The notes: generated by a model not told the origin, from the letters alone. Shown: positions 16,390-27,309, counted from the first letter of the stretch. The stretch: DNA of 47,826 nucleotides from Nostoc sp. RI_552 (GCA_016124525.1 WGNO01000027.1:1-47826); one strand, 5' to 3'. Numbers and translations are program-made.

Positions 16390-18390
16390 ATGCGTGATTT
16401 AGATAAAAGAGAATGGTTGTTGACTAATGGCTTGGGCAGCTTTGCCAGTGGAACGATTTCTGATGTACGCACTCGTACCTATCATGGTTGGCTATTTGCG
16501 GCAACTCATCCGCCTGCTGGTCGTAGTTTGGTGTTTTCTCACCTGGAAGCTAGTTTGGAAGTATCAGGAGAGGTGACAGCACTGGGGACGAATTTTTGGA
16601 AAAATGAGCAAATTTCCCCCCAAGGCTACAAACTCTTGCACTCTTTTGATATTAACCCAGTCCCGAAATGGATTTGGGGAAAAGATAACTGGCAGCTAAA
16701 CAGGCAATTGCTGATGCCCCACGGGTGGAAAGATGGGGAACAAGACATGATACCGTCTTGTTTACATCGGTTGTTGATCCAGTATGGCTATGAAGGCAGT
16801 GAACCAGGGATTCTCCGGCTGCGCTTGCTGATAGGCGATCGCGATTTTCACCACCAGCAAAAAGCTAGTTCCGGCTTAGAATTTTTACAGTCAATCGGTG
16901 AAAATTACGTTTGTCTCCAACCAATATTGTCCGGAAAATTTGGTACACCTTGGCATTTACGTTGGACCCAAGGGAAATATCAAACAGACCCAGTTTGGTA
17001 TTGGGATTATGAATTACCAGCAGAAAAAGCCAGAGGATTAGGCCATCGCGAAGACCTCTACAGCCCTGGTTACTTGACAGTTCAACTTCAGCCAGGAGAT
17101 ACAGTTACCCTAAAAGCACAGACTGGTTTTGCCGACCCACTCCATGTGCTGAAGTCAGAAGTTTTTGCCGAGGCTGTGCAAGCAGAGCAACAAAGGTTAT
17201 CCCAGATTTTAGGGTGGGGGGCAAATAAATCTTCTTCATCCCCAATTTGGCAGCAATTATTAAAAGCCAGCGATCAGTTTATCGTTTATCGAGCCTCCAT
17301 AGCCGGGCCTACAGTGATTGCTGGCTATCACTGGTTCAATGACTGGGGACGTGATACCTTAATTGCTTTACCAGGTTTAGCCTTAGTAACAGGACGCTTT
17401 GAACTAGCAAAAGGGCTATTACAAACTTTTGGGCGTTATTGTCGCCACGGTTTGATTCCTAATGTTTTTCCTGATGGGAGTGGCGAACCTTATTACAACA
17501 GTATTGACGCGGTTTTATGGTGGATTGAAACTTTAGGACTGTATTTGGAAGCTACCCAAGACTGGCAATTTTTGGCAGCACAGTTTCCTGTTGTGCAGCA
17601 AATCCACAAAGCGTTTATGGGGGGTACACTTTACAATATCCAAGTTGATGCTACTGATGGACTAGTTAGTTGGGATGTGAGCGGTGTGGCTCTCACTTGG
17701 ATGGATGTAGTAATTGGCGGAAAACCCGTCACTCCACGCAATGGTAAACCAGTAGAAATCAATGCCCTGTGGTATTCGGCTTTATGTTGGATGAGTCAAT
17801 GGGCAGAATGCTTGAGCAAAATGGATTTGGGCGATTCAGCCCGTCTGTCTAAGCAAGCCCAGCGTTATACTCAGCAAGGGGAACAAGTGAAATTTTCTCT
17901 ACAAAAGTTCTGGAATCCAGAGTCTGGTTATCTCTACGACACCATAGAACCCGATGATCGCCGTAATGCCCAAATTCGTCCTAATGCGGTTCTGGCATTG
18001 TCGCTGCATCATTGCGGGTTTTCACAACACCAAGGGCAAGCAATAGTTGATTTAGCAACTGCCCGTTTACTCACCCCTTACGGTCTTCGCAGTCTCGATC
18101 CAACTGACCCTGATTATATAGGCAAATACACAGGGGACTCACAACAACGCGATCGCTCCTACCACCAGGGTACTGTTTGGGCTTGGCTCATTGGTCCCTT
18201 TACCCGTGCTTGGCAACGTTTTTACCCCCAACGACCTTTACCTTTTAATTGGCAACCACTGCTGGATCATTTTCTTTCTGATGCCTGTATTCACTCAATT
18301 TCCGAAATTTTTGATGGAGATGAGCCTCATGAACCCAAGGGGGCCATCGCTCAAGCTTGGTCAGTTGCTGAGGTAATTAGGCATTTGTGA
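16390..18390 (+). CDS. Glycogen debranching enzyme, amylo-alpha-1,6-glucosidase type
   Basis: A 666-residue enzyme of glycogen breakdown. The N-terminal domain begins REWLLTNGLGSFASGTISD with RTRTYHGWLFAA, the glycogen-debranching N-terminal domain. The C-terminal (alpha/alpha)6 barrel begins near residue 300 with the block GYHWFNDWGRDTLIALPGLAL and includes NVFPDGSGEPYYNSIDAVLWW, WDVSGVALTWMD, GKPVEINALWY and RDRSYHQGTVWAWLIGPF. These are the substrate and acid residues of the GH133-like family. It hydrolyses alpha-1,6-linked glucose left by phosphorylase. It starts at ATG 16390. It is divergent from the 2-Cys Prx gene and otherwise monocistronic. Confidence 0.93.
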   Translation: MRDLDKREWLLTNGLGSFASGTISDVRTRTYHGWLFAATHPPAGRSLVFSHLEASLEVSGEVTALGTNFWKNEQISPQGYKLLHSFDINPVPKWIWGKDNWQLNRQLLMPHGWKDGEQDMIPSCLHRLLIQYGYEGSEPGILRLRLLIGDRDFHHQQKASSGLEFLQSIGENYVCLQPILSGKFGTPWHLRWTQGKYQTDPVWYWDYELPAEKARGLGHREDLYSPGYLTVQLQPGDTVTLKAQTGFADPLHVLKSEVFAEAVQAEQQRLSQILGWGANKSSSSPIWQQLLKASDQFIVYRASIAGPTVIAGYHWFNDWGRDTLIALPGLALVTGRFELAKGLLQTFGRYCRHGLIPNVFPDGSGEPYYNSIDAVLWWIETLGLYLEATQDWQFLAAQFPVVQQIHKAFMGGTLYNIQVDATDGLVSWDVSGVALTWMDVVIGGKPVTPRNGKPVEINALWYSALCWMSQWAECLSKMDLGDSARLSKQAQRYTQQGEQVKFSLQKFWNPESGYLYDTIEPDDRRNAQIRPNAVLALSLHHCGFSQHQGQAIVDLATARLLTPYGLRSLDPTDPDYIGKYTGDSQQRDRSYHQGTVWAWLIGPFTRAWQRFYPQRPLPFNWQPLLDHFLSDACIHSISEIFDGDEPHEPKGAIAQAWSVAEVIRHL

Positions 18391-18741
18391 GGGATAATTT
18401 ATATTTTTTATTTCTCAAAAAAGACACAGTAAATCCAAGTAAAATTACAGTGATACCGTATAAAACCCTGAATTAAGTGAACTAGCATATACCCGATGTA
18501 ATTAGCTAACGTTATGTTTTTCCAGCAATGGCAAAAATTCTACTGTTTAAAGTTATCGCCATTATTTTTCACAGTAATCATGATCAAAAGTCCATTACGT
18601 TAGCCAGGCGGTAAGTCCAGAGCCATTAAGGAAATAGCCGCATACTTACCACATAGCTTTTCGGAGTTTTGAGAACCTCTTGTGGGTGGCGGTTCTGTAT
18701 TTATTTACTTAAAGCAAAAATTTCCTAACCTGAAAATCTGA
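18391..18741. other. Intergenic region before a methylase remnant
   Basis: A 351-base AT-rich stretch with no convincing reading frame. A short inverted repeat AGAACC / GGTTCT lies at 18671-18697. It probably replaces the deleted N-terminus of the methylase gene that follows. Confidence 0.4.
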
Positions 18742-19395
18742 ACCAATGATTTAAACCGCGAATTATTCCTGTTTTGGAAGTATAGTCAATCTCATCTACC
18801 CCAGCTAGTAGAACAAGTCCGCCGTATTAAAGATAAATATCGAGATGGGAAAATACTATTTGCGGAATTAACTCGTATAGATATCAATAATTTATCTGAT
18901 TCTGAGAGAGCAGTACGCTTTTTTATCCTCAATAGAATTACTTTTTCTGGCACCGTGGAATCTGGCGGATTTTCAAACCAAGCTTTTCATAAACGCTTTA
19001 CTTACTCATCCATAGACCGCCTAGAGAAATTAGCAAAAATTTTAACCAGTGACATCACAATTACTAATTTAGATTATAGTGAGATATTACACCCAGAGGG
19101 TGCCAATGTATTTATATTTTTAGACCTGCCTTATTTTGCTGCCACTAAATCTAGGTTGTATGGTAAAGACGGTGATTTGCACACATCCTTCCATCATCAA
19201 AGGTTTGCTGAATTAGTGAGAGAATGTCACCATAGTTGGTTAATAACTTATGATGATTCACCTATAATTATAGAAAATTTTCCACCCGCTCACGTTTGTG
19301 AGTGGGAATTGCAGTATGGTATGAATAACTATAAACAAGGTGGTGCGGCAAAAGGTAAAGAGTTATTCATCGGCAATTATGAAAAAGGAAATTAA
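18742..19395 (+). pseudogene. Truncated Dam-like (D12 class) N6-adenine DNA methyltransferase
   Basis: An open frame of 217 codons downstream of a TGA at 18739. It reads NDLNRELFLFWKYSQSHLPQ at its start, then RFFILNRITFSGTVESGG, then FLDLPYFAATKSRLYG, then NNYKQGGAAKGKELFIGNY. These are the middle and end of a Dam-type methylase: the helical DNA-contact part, the catalytic motif IV (normally DPPY, here DLPY), and the C-terminal tail. The N-terminal SAM motif (FxGxG) and the first 40 or so residues are missing, and there is no ATG near the front; the first plausible internal start (GTG 18955) would lose even more. The Pro to Leu change in motif IV also argues for loss of activity. A second remnant lies at 20296-20440. 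Confidence 0.8.
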
Positions 19396-19464
19396 CTAGC
19401 TGCTGATTTGCCAATTTTCCCTAATTACCCGACTTCTTCAAGCAGTGGGGGAACTTTGTAATAA

Positions 19465-19494
19465 GAAAAAAGCCCGGTTGTTATCACCGAGCTT
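19465..19494 (-). terminator. Terminator of the Hsp20 gene
   Basis: On the minus strand AAGCTCGGT / ACCGGGCTT (9 bp with one G-U pair, 7-base loop) followed by a run of U. It lies about 75 bases after the Hsp20 stop codon, a textbook factor-independent terminator. Confidence 0.85.
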
Positions 19495-19567
19495 GTAGTT
19501 ATCAAAATCTATCACAGGAGGTAAAACAATTTGATTACGAATTCAACAAAACTGATTAGTCAGTAGC

Positions 19568-20008
19568 TTATGCCAAGTTTACCTTGACTACTGTGTTCTT
19601 TGCTTCTTCAGCTTTGGGTAAGGTCAAGTTCAAGATACCGTCTTTGTAATCTGCGGTGACATTGTTATTTTGAATTCTTACAGATAGAGGAATCACCCGT
19701 TGGAATTTGCCGTAGTAAAATTCACTTTTGGTAGTACCCTTGTCTTCGTTTTTAGTTTCAGATTTACGCTCACCGCTAATATACACAGCTTTTTCTGTTA
19801 CTTGTATATCTAGGTCTTTTGCGGACATACCTGGCAATTCTAGCTTCAGATGAAGAGCATCTTCAGTTTCTTCTAACTCAGTCGGGGGAAATTTGATAAA
19901 ATCTTTGTCAAATAATGTAGATACTACTGTTGTGTCTTCAAGTAAACTATTGATTTGACGTTGTAAAGTGCCAATTTCCATCCAGGGATTCCAACGTAGT
20001 AATGTCAT
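19568..20008 (-). CDS. Small heat-shock protein Hsp20 (alpha-crystallin family)
   Basis: A 146-residue ATP-independent chaperone that holds unfolding proteins and, in cyanobacteria, also protects thylakoid membranes. The alpha-crystallin domain covers about residues 38-140, with LHLKLELPGMSAKDLDIQV, VYISGERKSE, FYYGKFQRVIPL and the closing DGILNLTLPKAEE. The start MTLLRWNPWMEI at 20008 is chosen because GGAGGA lies 6 bases upstream; the frame extends 22 codons further with no ribosome site. The 5' region could carry heat-responsive structure, but no pairing of the GGAGGA was seen. It is terminated by the hairpin at 19465-19494. Confidence 0.95.
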   Translation of the reverse strand: MTLLRWNPWMEIGTLQRQINSLLEDTTVVSTLFDKDFIKFPPTELEETEDALHLKLELPGMSAKDLDIQVTEKAVYISGERKSETKNEDKGTTKSEFYYGKFQRVIPLSVRIQNNNVTADYKDGILNLTLPKAEEAKNTVVKVNLA

Positions 20009-20295
20009 AATTATTCCTCCATGAACTAGCTTAGTTTTAGTATTTATTGTTTGCACTGGGTTTTGTGCTGACATCTTTATAATATGTAAGGTTTATCTTT
20101 CTGTAAATTCGGTTTTTATCACCAAATAATTGATGATTACCGTTCATAATTTTGGTGGGGTAAATATTACGGTTAATGCTAATTTTTAGGTACGGTAAAC
20201 CATAATAAATAAATAACAGTTACCGGATTATTTTTCATTATGTTGGTCTATTGATCAGTTTTGAAGATAAGTTCTACACTTTAGTGTTTGACAGC

Positions 20296-20440
20296 GGAAA
20301 TTGCAGTATGGCATGAATAACTATACAACCAATGTGATGTAAGGGAGATGTACAAGAACGGGCAAGATACCGCCTGACAAGATTCATAATCTTAAACTCG
20401 TGAAGTGCGTAAAGAGTTAATCCTCAGTCCTATCCCCTAA
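20296..20440 (+). pseudogene. Second fragment of a Dam-like methylase (C-terminal piece)
   Basis: About 29 bases at 20297-20325 are nearly identical (about 27 of 29) to 19304-19332 in the larger remnant, encoding LQYGMNNY. About 75 bases later the plus strand reads EVRKELILSPIP then stop at 20438, which resembles the KELFI tail of D12 methylases. The frame between is broken. It is either a tandem duplicate that decayed separately or the C-terminus of a second, related methylase. Confidence 0.5.
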
Positions 20441-20468
20441 AGCCTCTGAAAAAAATAACTTATTTAAC

Positions 20469-20570
20469 ATGGCAAAGCAAACCTACGTAGTAAGTTGCAA
20501 CGCCACAGATGAATCCGGAGGCAGTTCAGAAATAATCACTCTTGACTCAAGCTATAATAGAGAAAACTAA
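20469..20570 (+). CDS. Possible 33-residue open reading frame
   Basis: MAKQTYVVSCNATDESGGSS at the start and LDSSYNREN at the end, with plausible codon use. No ribosome site or family is recognised. It could be a fragment of a larger lost gene in the same decayed patch as the methylase remnants. Confidence 0.25.
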   Translation: MAKQTYVVSCNATDESGGSSEIITLDSSYNREN

Positions 20571-20615
20571 TTCTTTGGCTTATTACCTTAGTTGCATTAC
20601 TGATTTAATTTAAAG

Positions 20616-20689
20616 TGGCTCAGGTCGGATTTGAACCAACGACCCCAGGCTTATGAGTCCCGTGCTCTAACCAACTGAGCTACTGAGCC
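20616..20689 (-). tRNA. tRNA-Met (anticodon CAT)
   Basis: A 74-base cloverleaf on the minus strand: acceptor GGCTCAG / CTGAGCC, D arm GCTC-AGTTGGTTA-GAGC, anticodon loop CTCATAA, T arm with GGTTCAAATCC. The CCA end is not encoded. The pattern is that of elongator Met; tRNA-Ile2 with a modified CAT anticodon cannot be fully excluded. The anticodon stem CGGGA / GCCTG has an A-G mismatch next to the loop. Confidence 0.93.
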
Positions 20690-20819
20690 ATATTTTTTCA
20701 TACTTTGCTACTATAGCATATACATTTGGTTATGACTAGTATCTTGAGAGTTTAATTTTTCTGCATTTGAGCTTACGACGGTTTATGGATTAAGTCCTGA
20801 CCCAGGGAAAATCAAGGGT

Positions 20820-20847
20820 GGTGTGTTGCGCCATGGGACAACACACC
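20820..20847. terminator. Hairpin downstream of uvrA
   Basis: Perfect 9-bp stem GGTGTGTTG / CAACACACC with loop CGCCATGGGA, 24 bases after the uvrA stop. It resembles a dispersed cyanobacterial hairpin (GGTGGGTTGC...CAACCCACC) and lacks a U-run on the uvrA strand, so it may mark or protect the 3' end. Confidence 0.5.
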
Positions 20848-20870
20848 CTACAAAAAAGAAAACAAAACTC

Positions 20871-23741
20871 TTACTTCTTTGTGGGGGGATACTGCTTTAA
20901 TACCTGCTGCAAATATTGTCCAGTGTGGGAACCGGGATGATTAGCAATTGCTTCTGGAGTACCCACAGCAATGATTTCTCCTCCTTTATCTCCTCCTTCT
21001 GGACCCAAGTCAATTACCCAATCAGCGCAACGAATGACATCTAAATTGTGTTCAATGACTAAAATTGAATTACCTTTATCCACCAATCTTTGCAATACAT
21101 CCAATAACTTATGGACATCATAAAAAGACAACCCTGTAGTTGGTTCATCAATTAAATAAAGGGTCTTACCCGTAGCACGTCGAGATAGTTCCGTTGCTAA
21201 TTTTACCCGTTGCGCTTCGCCGCCAGATAAAGTGGTTGCAGGTTGTCCCACTTTGATGTAGCCCAAACCGACATCATATAAAGTTTGCAAACGGTTCACA
21301 GCTTTGGGAATGTTTTGGAAAAATTGTAAACTTTCCTCAACGGTCATATTCAGTACGTCTGCAATAGATTTATCTTTGTATTTTACTTGCAAAGTTTCGC
21401 GGTTATATCTTGCACCTTTGCACACTTCGCATTGCACATAAACATCCGGGAGAAAGTTCATTTCAATGACATTGACACCTTGACCGCTACAAGCTTCGCA
21501 ACGTCCACCTTTAACATTGAAGGAAAATTGTCCGGGCTTATATCCCCTTGCTTTAGCTTCTACTGTTTGGGAAAATACATCTCGAATGGCATCAAAAATG
21601 CCTGTATAAGTTGCAGGATTAGAACGTGGTGTACGTCCGATGGGAGATTGGTCGATGACAATGACTTTATCAATTGCATTTAAGCCCTTAATTTCGTCCA
21701 TGTGTGTTGGTAAAGGAACTTTCTTGGTTAAATGATGTTGTAATCCCGGATAAAGTAATTCGTTAATTAAGGTAGATTTACCAGAACCGGAAACACCGGT
21801 AACAGCGACGAGTTTACCTAAAGGTATTTCTACATCGATATTTCTTAGGTTGTGGCGATGAGCATTTTTGATGATTAAACTGCGCCCATTTCCTACTCGG
21901 CGTTGGTGTGGCGTGGTAATTACTCGTCTTCCCGATAAATAAGCCCCAGTCAAGGAATCTTCTGCTCCTAGTAAAGTTTCTAAATTTCCTTGACAAACAA
22001 TATGTCCGCCGTGAATTCCAGCACCAGGTCCAATATCAATGATATGGTCCGCTGCACGGATGGTTTCTTCGTCATGCTCAACTACAATTAGAGTATTACC
22101 TAAATCCCGTAATTTAGTTAAAGTTTTCAGCAACCGTTCATTATCTCGTTGATGTAAACCAATACTTGGTTCATCTAAAACATAAAGTACCCCAGTTAAA
22201 CCAGAACCAATTTGTGTTGCTAAACGAATACGTTGGGCTTCACCACCAGAAAGAGTCATGGCGGGACGGTCAAGGGTAAGATAATCTAAGCCCACATCTA
22301 ACAAAAATTGCAATCTGGCTTTGATTTCTCTTAAGACTAAATCTGCAATTTGCATTTGCCGATGGCTCAATTCTAATTGCTCAATTCTTTGCCCACAATC
22401 CCGGATGGAAACTCCAGTTAAATCTAAAATTCCATATTGTCCCAAGCGTACTGCTAAAGCTTCTGGTTTTAAACGTTTTCCTCCACAAACTTCACAAGGT
22501 TGGTCAACTAAATATTGTTCTAACTTTTGCTTAATTAACTCGGAACCACCTTCATATTGACGCTGTAAAATCGGAATTACACCTTTAAAATTTTTTGTTC
22601 TCCTGTGTTGTGTGCTGGATTCTTCTTTTTCTCCGTACAGCACTGCTTGCTGCTGTGTTACCGTTAGCTCCTTCCACTTGGCTTGTAACTCAAACTCAAT
22701 AGTCTGTCCCAAACCATAAAGTAATTCCAGATAATAAGAATTATCTTTTTCTGACCAAGGGGCGATGGCTGCGTAAATTGGTGCTTCTGGGTCAGGTACA
22801 ATTAAATCAGGTGTAAATGTTTTTAAAGTCCCGATGCCATGACAATGGGGACAAGCGCCATAAGGTGAGTTAAATGAGAACAACCGTGGCGATAATTCTT
22901 CCATCACCGCCCCGTGGACTGGACAAGCAAAGTTTTCTGAAAATACTAATTCTTCTTCTTTCTCTTGGCCGCTATCAGAGGAGCAACTGACAATAATGTT
23001 CGCAATACCACCAGACTGTTTAAGACAGGTAGAGAGAGAATCTACTAAACGCTCTTGAATACCTGGCTTTTTCACTAAGCGGTCGATGACAACTTCTATG
23101 GTGTGTGTGGCATTTTTATCTAATTCAATGGAGTCAGATAGTTCGCAGACTTCTCCATTGATGCGTACACGCACGAAGCCTTGAGAAGCAAGACCTGATA
23201 ACAATTTGCGGTGAGTACCTTTTTTACCCCGAACAACAGGTGCAAGAATTTGGAACCGAGTGCGGTCTGGTAAATCCAAAATGCTATCGCACATTTCATC
23301 AATGGTCTGGGGTGCAATGCAGCGATGGCATATGGGACAATGGGGTTCCCCAGCGCGACCAAACAAGAGCCGCAAATAATCGTAAATTTCCGTCACCGTC
23401 CCCACTGTGGAACGGGGGTTGTGGGAGGTTGACTTTTGATCAATGGAAATTGCGGGACTTAAGCCTTCAATGGCTTCTACATCTGGTTTATCTAACTGAC
23501 CTAAAAATTGCCGGGCGTAGGCGCTGAGGGACTCGACATAACGCCGTTGACCTTCTGCAAAAATAGTATCAAAAGCCAAAGAAGACTTCCCCGAACCAGA
23601 AACACCAGTAAATACAATCAGGCGATCGCGCGGTAATTCCAAGTCAATATTTTTCAGATTATGTTGCCTAGCACCCCTAATCCGAATGGTATTCTGGTTG
23701 TTGCAGTCATTGAATGATGGGGGGAGCTTGTGTTGTGACAT
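20871..23741 (-). CDS. uvrA: UvrABC excinuclease subunit A
   Basis: A 956-residue damage-recognition ATPase of nucleotide excision repair; two UvrA load UvrB on bent or adducted DNA. It has two ABC modules: first Walker [13 protein letters not shown] near residue 44 with signature [12 protein letters not shown], second Walker [12 protein letters not shown] near residue 650 with [12 protein letters not shown] and Walker [10 protein letters not shown]. The zinc modules are visible: CPICHRC, CPVHG with [20 protein letters not shown], and CEACSGQG with CEVCKGARY. The length is usual and the start MSQHKLPPS is followed by the conserved [20 protein letters not shown]. It is monocistronic. Confidence 0.98.
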   Translation of the reverse strand: MSQHKLPPSFNDCNNQNTIRIRGARQHNLKNIDLELPRDRLIVFTGVSGSGKSSLAFDTIFAEGQRRYVESLSAYARQFLGQLDKPDVEAIEGLSPAISIDQKSTSHNPRSTVGTVTEIYDYLRLLFGRAGEPHCPICHRCIAPQTIDEMCDSILDLPDRTRFQILAPVVRGKKGTHRKLLSGLASQGFVRVRINGEVCELSDSIELDKNATHTIEVVIDRLVKKPGIQERLVDSLSTCLKQSGGIANIIVSCSSDSGQEKEEELVFSENFACPVHGAVMEELSPRLFSFNSPYGACPHCHGIGTLKTFTPDLIVPDPEAPIYAAIAPWSEKDNSYYLELLYGLGQTIEFELQAKWKELTVTQQQAVLYGEKEESSTQHRRTKNFKGVIPILQRQYEGGSELIKQKLEQYLVDQPCEVCGGKRLKPEALAVRLGQYGILDLTGVSIRDCGQRIEQLELSHRQMQIADLVLREIKARLQFLLDVGLDYLTLDRPAMTLSGGEAQRIRLATQIGSGLTGVLYVLDEPSIGLHQRDNERLLKTLTKLRDLGNTLIVVEHDEETIRAADHIIDIGPGAGIHGGHIVCQGNLETLLGAEDSLTGAYLSGRRVITTPHQRRVGNGRSLIIKNAHRHNLRNIDVEIPLGKLVAVTGVSGSGKSTLINELLYPGLQHHLTKKVPLPTHMDEIKGLNAIDKVIVIDQSPIGRTPRSNPATYTGIFDAIRDVFSQTVEAKARGYKPGQFSFNVKGGRCEACSGQGVNVIEMNFLPDVYVQCEVCKGARYNRETLQVKYKDKSIADVLNMTVEESLQFFQNIPKAVNRLQTLYDVGLGYIKVGQPATTLSGGEAQRVKLATELSRRATGKTLYLIDEPTTGLSFYDVHKLLDVLQRLVDKGNSILVIEHNLDVIRCADWVIDLGPEGGDKGGEIIAVGTPEAIANHPGSHTGQYLQQVLKQYPPTKK

Positions 23742-24379
23742 ATCGGCTTGGTGATAGCTAAGAAGCGGTATGTAATAGTCCTTAATAATACTATCTTTAT
23801 CTTACTTGTTATACTACAACAGTACTATTTCCGGTATTGATTACGGCAATAAGAGCAGTTAGCTCACAGGGTGTGATGGCTGTAAATCAATATAATTAGC
23901 TCTTTTATCTGTGAACGGACTAAATTTCCCTAACTTGCCTATTGAATTGGGTCAGTTTTAACAATTGCTAGCTGTAATTAGATAACTATATAAAAAGCTT
24001 TATATAAATCAATTAAAAAGCTGAGAATTTTGAAACATATTTTTTTCCCTCATAGATTATTAATCAAGTTAAAAAAATAAAATATAGAATAGGACTCCAC
24101 TTTGAGTTAATTTCCCGCCCTATATTTTTTGCAAAAAAATATTAAATTAAACTTAAATAAACCTGAAAATTTTTGTAATAGGATATTACCTTTGTTAAGG
24201 TTTCATGGAAACATCACAGTAGTTACTCAGTTACTTATTTACAAGTATTGAGAACTATGAATAATTGTGTCTAATCTTTCAGTAGCAAGGTGAAAAATTT
24301 GTCTTGAGTAAGATGGCTTATTTAGGAAAAACAACTAAACTTGCATACTGGCGCATTTATCAAGATAATGGAGTTCAAT
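23742..24379. other. Long AT-rich leader/promoter region of the phosphoketolase gene
   Basis: A 638-base stretch separating divergent uvrA and phosphoketolase genes. No protein-like frame. The middle (24000-24170) is very AT-rich with T and A runs. A palindrome at 24175-24189 is listed separately. A long, complex 5' region fits a strongly regulated gene. Confidence 0.5.
24175..24189. promoter_or_regulatory. Palindrome GTAATAGGATATTAC upstream of phosphoketolase
   Basis: Perfect dyad GTAATA-GGA-TATTAC, about 190 bases before the start codon. It looks like an NtcA site at first sight (GTA...TAC) but has nine, not eight, bases between the triplets, so another regulator is more likely. It could be chance in AT-rich DNA. 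Confidence 0.3.
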
Positions 24380-26761
24380 ATGACTTTAGTAAGTCCGGCA
24401 CAAGCAAAACCTTTAACAGAAGAAGAACTACATAAAATAGACGCTTACTGGCGTGCAGCTAACTATCTTTCAGTTGGGCAAATATATCTATTCGACAATC
24501 CACTATTACGAGAACCTTTAAGGGCAGAACACGTTAAACCCAGACTATTGGGACATTGGGGAACAACACCAGGGTTGAACTTGATTTATGTTCACCTCAA
24601 CCGAGTGATTAAAAAGTACGACCTCAACACAATTTACATTGCAGGCCCAGGTCATGGTGGTCCTGGACTGGTAGCTAACACTTATCTCGAAGGCACTTAC
24701 AGCGAATACTATCCTAACATTTCTCAAGATGTTGAGGGAATGAAGAAACTCTTTAAACAGTTTTCTTTCCCCGGTGGTATTCCCAGCCACGTTGCGCCAG
24801 AAACTCCTGGTTCAATTCATGAAGGTGGAGAATTAGGTTATGCTCTTGTCCATGCCTATGGTGCTGCTTTTGACAACCCTAATTTAATTGTGGCTGCTGT
24901 GGTGGGTGATGGCGAAGCAGAAACAGGAGCTTTAGCCACGAGTTGGCATTCTAACAAATTTCTCAATCCGGTTCATGATGGTGCAGTCCTACCTATTCTC
25001 CACCTTAACGGCTATAAAATTGCCAACCCCACGGTACTCGCCAGATTGAGTTATGAAGAACTGGAGCATTTATTTGTAGGTTATGGTTATAAACCATACT
25101 TTGTGATTGGTAGCGATCCCGCAGATGTTCACCAGCAACTGGCGGGGATTTTAGATAGTGCCATTGCGGAAATTCAAAGTATCCAAAGAGAAGCCCGTGT
25201 ACATGGTTTCACTAAGCGTCCCCAATGGCCAATGATTATTCTCAAAACCCCCAAAGGTTGGACAGGTCCAAAAAATGTAGATGGTAAAAAAACTGAAGAT
25301 TTCTGGCGATCGCATCAAGTACCCTTTGCTGAAGTAACTAGCAACCCAGAACACCTCAAGTTACTGGAAGAGTGGATGAAGAGTTATAAACCAGAAGAAC
25401 TCTTTGATGCTAACGGTAAATTAATTCCTGAACTAGCAGAACTAGCGCCGAAAGGAAATCGACGCATGGGGGACAATCCCCACACCAACGGAGGTATTCT
25501 GCTGCGGGATTTGAAAATGCCGTACTTCCCAGACTATGCTGTTGACGTTACCCACCCAGCCACCACTTATGCCCAAGCTACCAAAGCCATGGGAGAGTTC
25601 TTGCGGGATGTGATGACAATGAATGCAGAAAGCAATAATTTTCGCATCTTTGGCCCTGATGAAACAGCATCCAATCGCCTCGGCGCTGTACTGGAAGTGA
25701 CAGACCGGACTTGGGTAGCTGAGGTCCTCCCAGAAGACGAAAACCTCTCCCCCAACGGTCGGGTAATGGAAGTTCTAAGTGAAACCAATTGCCAAGGCTG
25801 GTTAGAAGGCTATTTACTCACAGGTCGCCACGGGTTTTTCTCCTGCTATGAAGCATTTATCCACATCATTGATTCCATGTTCAACCAACATGCTAAATGG
25901 TTGAAAACTACCCGTCACATTCCTTGGCGGCGACCCATTGCTTCTCTTAACTATTTACTAACTTCTCACGTTTGGCGACAAGACCACAACGGTTTTTCTC
26001 ACCAAGACCCTGGTTTCATCGACCATGTAATCAACAAAAAAGCCGAGATTATTCGGGTTTATCTTCCCCCTGATGCTAATTGCTTGCTCTCAGTTACAGA
26101 CCATTGCTTGAGAAGTCGCCACTATGTAAATGTAATTGTTGCGGGTAAGCAGCCATCATTGCAATATTTAGATATGGATGCTGCTATTAAGCACTGCACT
26201 AAAGGTCTGAGTATTTGGGAATGGGCGAGTAATGATAAGGGTAGCGAGCCAGATGTGGTCATGGCTTGTGCTGGGGATGTTCCCACCTTGGAAACCTTAG
26301 CAGCTGTAGATATTCTGCGTCAGCATTTCCCAGAATTAAAAGTGCGAGTGGTTAATGTGGTGAATTTAATGAAACTACAGCCACAAACCGAGCATCCCCA
26401 CGGTTTAAGGGGTAAAGAGTTTGATACAATTTTCACCACTGATAAACCCATTATCTTTGCTTTTCATGGTTATCCTTGGTTAATTCATCGTCTGACTTAT
26501 CGCCACACCAACCACAAAAACTTGCACGTGCGCGGTTACAAAGAAGAAGGAACTACTACTACCCCTTTTGACATGGTTGTGCTCAACGATTTGGATCGTT
26601 TTCACTTAGTGATGGACGTAATTGAGCGTGTGCCACAATTAGGTGCTAAAGCCGCTTATGTAAAGCAAATGTTAGAAGATAAGCTGATTGAACACAAGTA
26701 TTACATTCAGCAATACGGTGAAGATATGCCGGAAATTCGCAATTGGAAGTGGCCTTATTAG
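24380..26761 (+). CDS. xfp: Xylulose-5-phosphate/fructose-6-phosphate phosphoketolase
   Basis: A 793-residue thiamine-diphosphate enzyme. It splits xylulose-5-P or fructose-6-P with phosphate to acetyl phosphate plus glyceraldehyde-3-P or erythrose-4-P, a shortcut from the Calvin or pentose-phosphate cycle to acetyl-CoA. Seen motifs: [27 protein letters not shown], the SEYYP strand, the ThDP motif [19 protein letters not shown], and later [15 protein letters not shown] and RKRHYVN-like [14 protein letters not shown]. Start [17 protein letters not shown] is chosen because GGAG lies 6 bases before ATG 24380; the frame runs back to 24341 without a ribosome site. Full family length. A hairpin follows. 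Confidence 0.97.
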   Translation: MTLVSPAQAKPLTEEELHKIDAYWRAANYLSVGQIYLFDNPLLREPLRAEHVKPRLLGHWGTTPGLNLIYVHLNRVIKKYDLNTIYIAGPGHGGPGLVANTYLEGTYSEYYPNISQDVEGMKKLFKQFSFPGGIPSHVAPETPGSIHEGGELGYALVHAYGAAFDNPNLIVAAVVGDGEAETGALATSWHSNKFLNPVHDGAVLPILHLNGYKIANPTVLARLSYEELEHLFVGYGYKPYFVIGSDPADVHQQLAGILDSAIAEIQSIQREARVHGFTKRPQWPMIILKTPKGWTGPKNVDGKKTEDFWRSHQVPFAEVTSNPEHLKLLEEWMKSYKPEELFDANGKLIPELAELAPKGNRRMGDNPHTNGGILLRDLKMPYFPDYAVDVTHPATTYAQATKAMGEFLRDVMTMNAESNNFRIFGPDETASNRLGAVLEVTDRTWVAEVLPEDENLSPNGRVMEVLSETNCQGWLEGYLLTGRHGFFSCYEAFIHIIDSMFNQHAKWLKTTRHIPWRRPIASLNYLLTSHVWRQDHNGFSHQDPGFIDHVINKKAEIIRVYLPPDANCLLSVTDHCLRSRHYVNVIVAGKQPSLQYLDMDAAIKHCTKGLSIWEWASNDKGSEPDVVMACAGDVPTLETLAAVDILRQHFPELKVRVVNVVNLMKLQPQTEHPHGLRGKEFDTIFTTDKPIIFAFHGYPWLIHRLTYRHTNHKNLHVRGYKEEGTTTTPFDMVVLNDLDRFHLVMDVIERVPQLGAKAAYVKQMLEDKLIEHKYYIQQYGEDMPEIRNWKWPY

Positions 26762-26781
26762 GGTTAGCTGAAGGTACTAAG

Positions 26782-26816
26782 ACCCCAGTTTCAACTTCCA
26801 CTGGAGAGACTGGGGT
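26782..26816 (+). terminator. Hairpin after phosphoketolase
   Basis: 8-bp stem ACCCCAGT / ACTGGGGT with a 19-base loop, 21 bases after the stop. There is no strong U-tract, so it may be a 3'-end stabiliser or weak terminator. Confidence 0.55.
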
Positions 26817-27267
26817 AGTTCATTACCCCAGAGCACTTGATAGCCATATACTAATTTCCGTTTTTTTGGCGGGGAATGGGAGGTATGTAACCCTAACCTT
26901 TGGAAACTACTGCTGTATTTAGTTTTCAAGGTGCAGTTGTGCTATACTACGTAAAATTAAAAGTATGAATTGTTTCCCATAGTAACTTTAGCAAGCTGAT
27001 TCCGTAACGTCTCTACGAAGAGTTCATTGGGAAGGGTTGTTTTTGTGATTTTGAGTTTTTAGGAGAACACTGTCCTACCTCTGTTCTGTCTGTTACCAGA
27101 GAGAATGTAAAAGATATATTAGATATATTAAATCCCCCATTAGTTATATTTTCACCAAATTTATGGATGAAAGGCCTACCAAACAAGCCTCTATGAGTCA
27201 AGGTGTGGGATAACCTTGGCAAACCAATAACAGTCAATTGACCACAAAAATATAAAAAGAATTATTA
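26817..27267. other. Intergenic region upstream of zinc-related genes
   Basis: About 450 bases with no supported gene; an open minus-strand frame at 27013-27237 lacks protein-like features. The end of the region should carry the promoter of the COG0523 gene. Confidence 0.5.
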
Positions 27268-27282
27268 TGGTAATGATTATCG
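27268..27282. promoter_or_regulatory. Zur-box-like operator
   Basis: TGGTAATGATTATCG matches the cyanobacterial Zur (FurB) 7-1-7 palindrome TGATAATNATTATCA at 12 of 14 positions. It lies 28 bases before the ATG of a COG0523 zinc-type GTPase, the position expected for repression by zinc-loaded Zur. The consensus is from established knowledge of Anabaena Zur; binding is inferred. Confidence 0.65.
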
Positions 27283-27309
27283 GGACTTTGAGAAAAAGGT
27301 ATTTAAACT

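Larger units (their letters stand above)
20075..20615. other. Intergenic region with methylase debris
   Basis: A 541-base stretch between Hsp20 (minus) and tRNA-Met (minus). It holds the second methylase remnant (20296-20440) and a short open frame at 20469-20570. The first 200 bases are AT-rich, with alternating GGTAAATATTACGGTTAATG-like text, and should contain the Hsp20 promoter. Confidence 0.45.

Noticed and set aside
24175..24189. NtcA binding site upstream of phosphoketolase
   Set aside because: The spacing between GTA and TAC is nine bases, not eight.
27013..27237. Minus-strand 74-codon frame upstream of the COG0523 gene
   Set aside because: It has no ribosome site or recognisable protein character and lies in promoter sequence.
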